Assembly: GCF_014644495.1 (NCBI RefSeq)
Contig: NZ_BMKU01000005.1
Location: forward strand, 88,976-152,975
From: Pseudarthrobacter polychromogenes
GTDB taxonomy: Bacteria > Actinomycetota > Actinomycetes > Actinomycetales > Micrococcaceae
Length of the DNA: 64,000 nt
Direction of reading: 5' to 3'
Shown piece by piece: positions 61,796-64,000 of the stretch. The notes below the pieces were generated by a model, which had not been told where the DNA came from, ran no database searches, and was given only the letters and a program-made list of their open reading frames with translations. Each line of letters begins with the position of its first letter. Position 1 is the stretch's first letter. A program made the translations under genes and the position numbers.

Positions 61796-62990
61796 CAATA
61801 CCTCCCGGGATGACTTTCACCCGCCGTCCGGAGAGCTCTTCCGGGATGTCGGCGTCGACGGCGGCGGTCACCAGGACCTGTTCCGCGCCGGAGACTATTG
61901 CGGCCAGTTTACGCCGCCGCTGGACGTCCAGCTCGGCAAAAACGTCGTCCAGGATGAGGATGGGAGCCGAGCCCCCGGTCCGGGTGTCGTCCAGCATCAC
62001 GTAGTAGGAGGCGAGCCGAAGGGACAGGCACATGGACCAGGTTTCGCCATGGGATGCATAGCCCTTCGCCGGTGCCTGGCCCAGGATGAGTTCCAGTTCG
62101 TCGCGGTGCGGGCCCACCAGCGAGATGCCCCGCTCTATCTCCTTGCGGCGCGAGTCTGCGAAGGCCTTGATGTACCTGTCCGCGAGCTCTTCCACAGAGA
62201 ACTGCCGCAGGTCTTCCACGTCCGGCGAAGCACCCCCGGCACTGGTGCCGGGTGCACGGACCAGCGGGGCACCGTCGTCGTCCATCTGGTTCTGGAGGCT
62301 GGAACGGTAGACGGCGTCGGCCGGTTTTGACGCGTCGGTCAGCTCCGCGTAGGCACGGCCCAGGTGCGGCCGCAGCCGTTCCACCAGTTCAAGCCGCGCG
62401 TGCAGAAGTTCGGCCCCGGCTTTCGCCATGTGCTGGTCCCACACGTCCAGGGTCGCCTCATGGGCCGGCGTGAACTTTCCGGCGCGGGCTGATTTGAGCA
62501 GCGCATTGCGTTGTTTCAGGACACGGTCGTAATCGCTGCGGGTGGCGGCGTGGTGCGGAACGAGGCTGGCCAGCAGTTCATCGAGGAACCGGCGGCGGTT
62601 GGAAGGATCGCCCTTCACCAGGGCCAGGTCTTCCGGCGCGAAAAGTACTGTCTGGCAGATACCCAGGAGATCGCGTGCCCGCACCGGATTGCTGCGGTTG
62701 ATGCGTCCGCGGTTTGCCCGCCCCGCATTGATCTCCAGTTCCAGGACCGTGATCTGTTCACCGCGCACCAACCTGGCCCGGACCAGCGCACGTTCCGTGC
62801 CGAACCGGAGCAGGGGCGCATCCGAGCTGACGCGGTGTGAGCTGAGCGTGGCCAGGTACCCGATGGCTTCCATCAGGTTGGTTTTGCCGATGCCGTTGTA
62901 CCCCACAAGGACAGTGACACCCGGCCCCAGGGCAAGGTCCACCTGGGCATAACTGCGGAAGTCAGTCAGGGAGAGGTGTTCTAGGTACAC
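61779..62990 (-). CDS. recF: RecF: DNA replication/repair ATPase
   Basis: SMC-like ATPase of 403 residues that loads RecA at single-strand gaps and stalled forks. It starts VYLEHLSLTDFRSYAQVDL, then Walker A GYNGIGKTNLMEA. The signature and Walker B regions are in the C-terminal quarter (SLRLASYYVM and PILILDDVFAELD). I use the GTG at 62990, which gives the standard RecF N-terminus; TTG at 63005 would add five residues and has GAGG upstream. It overlaps the DUF721 gene and lies 46 bp or less from gnd. Confidence 0.95.
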   Translation of the reverse strand: MYLEHLSLTDFRSYAQVDLALGPGVTVLVGYNGIGKTNLMEAIGYLATLSSHRVSSDAPLLRFGTERALVRARLVRGEQITVLELEINAGRANRGRINRSNPVRARDLLGICQTVLFAPEDLALVKGDPSNRRRFLDELLASLVPHHAATRSDYDRVLKQRNALLKSARAGKFTPAHEATLDVWDQHMAKAGAELLHARLELVERLRPHLGRAYAELTDASKPADAVYRSSLQNQMDDDGAPLVRAPGTSAGGASPDVEDLRQFSVEELADRYIKAFADSRRKEIERGISLVGPHRDELELILGQAPAKGYASHGETWSMCLSLRLASYYVMLDDTRTGGSAPILILDDVFAELDVQRRRKLAAIVSGAEQVLVTAAVDADIPEELSGRRVKVIPGGIDEQGQ

Positions 62991-63036
62991 GCGCTTTTTC
63001 GGCAATTCCGGGAACCTCGCGGCTCCCTGCTGGGTA

Positions 63037-63933
63037 TTACTTGGCGGGACGGGTGGCGTGGCCGCCGAACTGGTGCCGCAGCGCGGACACCATCTTCATG
63101 GCCGGGGAGCTGTCCTCGCGGGACTCGAACCGGGCGAACAGCGCAGCAGTGATGGCCGGCGCCGGAATTGCATTGGCAATGGCTTCTTCCACGGTCCACC
63201 TGCCCTCACCGGAATCCTCGACGTAGTCGTCGATGTTTTGCAGGCCCGGATCCTCATCGAGGGCTTTGACCAGCAGGTCCAGCAGCCAGGACCGGACCAC
63301 GGTGCCTTTTTGCCACGCGCGGAACGTCCCGGGCAGGTCACTGATGATGTCCTTGGAGGCCAGCAGCTGGTAGCCCTCGGCATATGCCTGCATCAGGCCG
63401 TATTCGATCCCGTTGTGGACCATCTTGGCGTAGTGGCCTGCGCCGATCCCGCCCACGTGGACAAAGCTGTCCGCCCGGTCGCCCTCAGGACGCAGGGCGT
63501 CGAAGACCGGAAGCGCGCGCTCAATATCCGCCGCGTCCCCGCCGGCCATGAGGCCGTAGCCGTTCTGCAGCCCCCAGACTCCGCCGGAGACTCCGCAGTC
63601 CGCGAAGTGGATCCCCTTGGAGGCAAGGAGTTCGCCGTGTTTCTGGTCCTCGGTGAACCGGGAATTGCCGCCGTCGATCACCAGGTCACCCTCGTTGAGC
63701 TTTTCGCCCAGCTCCTTGATGACGGCGTCGGTGATGTCGCCGGCAGGGACCATGACCCAGATGAGCCGCGGCGTGGGAACTGCAGCCAGGAGCTCTTCGA
63801 TGGAGGCGGCGTCCGTCACGTCCGGGTTGCGGTCGTATCCGGTGACCTCAACGCCGCCCTTGCGCAGCCGTTCGCGCATGTTGAACCCCATTTTGCCAAG
63901 GCCGATCAGTCCAATGTGCATGGTGGAACTCAT
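63037..63933 (-). CDS. gnd: 6-phosphogluconate dehydrogenase, decarboxylating (short form)
   Basis: Converts 6-phosphogluconate to ribulose 5-phosphate plus CO2. At 298 residues it is the short bacterial form (about 470 in the long form), usually NAD-dependent (GndA/YqeC-like). The Rossmann motif GLIGLGKMGFNM opens the protein, DGGNSRFTED and CGVSGGVWGLQNG are the substrate loops, and KMVHNGIEYG holds the catalytic Lys. Location between dnaN and recF is typical of many actinobacteria; dnaN should lie beyond the right edge. Confidence 0.95.
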   Translation of the reverse strand: MSSTMHIGLIGLGKMGFNMRERLRKGGVEVTGYDRNPDVTDAASIEELLAAVPTPRLIWVMVPAGDITDAVIKELGEKLNEGDLVIDGGNSRFTEDQKHGELLASKGIHFADCGVSGGVWGLQNGYGLMAGGDAADIERALPVFDALRPEGDRADSFVHVGGIGAGHYAKMVHNGIEYGLMQAYAEGYQLLASKDIISDLPGTFRAWQKGTVVRSWLLDLLVKALDEDPGLQNIDDYVEDSGEGRWTVEEAIANAIPAPAITAALFARFESREDSSPAMKMVSALRHQFGGHATRPAK

Positions 63934-64000
63934 TTCTGCGCTAGGGGTCGGGTGTCATCAGGGGATGCCCAACTAGGTAGCAGTAAGTGTCGTTTTGGGC
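63934..64000. other. Right edge, upstream of gnd
   Basis: A 67-bp stretch with no gene or clear promoter. I see no DnaN C-terminus in either strand, so dnaN must end beyond the window. Confidence 0.5.

Overview
The window looks like the oriC-proximal arm of a high-G+C actinobacterial chromosome, most likely Arthrobacter or Pseudarthrobacter (Micrococcaceae). The evidence is the strong G+C bias, GTG and TTG starts, many 4-bp ATGA/GTGA gene overlaps, the fhaA-fhaB-pstP-rodA-pbpA-pknA-pknB block followed by pabA and crgA, and the minus-strand order gnd-recF-DUF721-gyrB-gyrA-DUF3566-tRNA-Ile-DLW39-tRNA-Ala. dnaN and dnaA should lie just beyond the right edge. The genus is inferred from gene content; no database was searched.

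Left third (1-25 kb): accessory carbon metabolism. Positions 1-6.9 kb form a beta-glucan module: a GH1 beta-glucosidase (cut by the window edge), a sugar ABC importer, and a divergent secreted GH55-type exo-beta-1,3-glucanase. Three CelR-like palindromes (core GGGAGCGCTCCC) lie between the divergent genes. Positions 7-16.7 kb form an arabinan module: two exported GH43 enzymes, one intracellular GH43, a GH51 arabinofuranosidase, an ABC importer and a DUF624 membrane protein. Three copies of a TTRCAACGTTGYAA-type LacI operator tie them together. Next come an NSS-family transporter with its MetS-like small subunit, an alpha/beta hydrolase, an agmatine deiminase plus amidase operon, a GH27 enzyme and an alditol oxidase.

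Middle (25-36 kb): a MarR regulator faces a three-gene envelope/stress operon; the palindrome TAAGCATGCTTA occurs there and again upstream of a distant FMN-binding stress protein. A putrescine oxidase and a TetR regulator share a promoter region whose 29-bp operator also overlaps the agmatine deiminase promoter 14 kb away, suggesting an agmatine/putrescine regulon. A talarate/galactarate-type dehydratase is paired with a FadR-type regulator.

Right half (36-64 kb): the conserved growth, division and Ser/Thr phosphorylation operon, pabA, a class E sortase, crgA, tag, an AhpD-like protein, a rhomboid protease, cyclophilin, a glycosyltransferase, tRNAs, DNA gyrase and recF. The most striking unexplained feature is a cluster of six perfect TTATCCACA DnaA boxes plus five one-mismatch boxes within about 1.07 kb (49,100-50,169). 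It flanks the AhpD-like gene, well away from the expected dnaA/dnaN origin.
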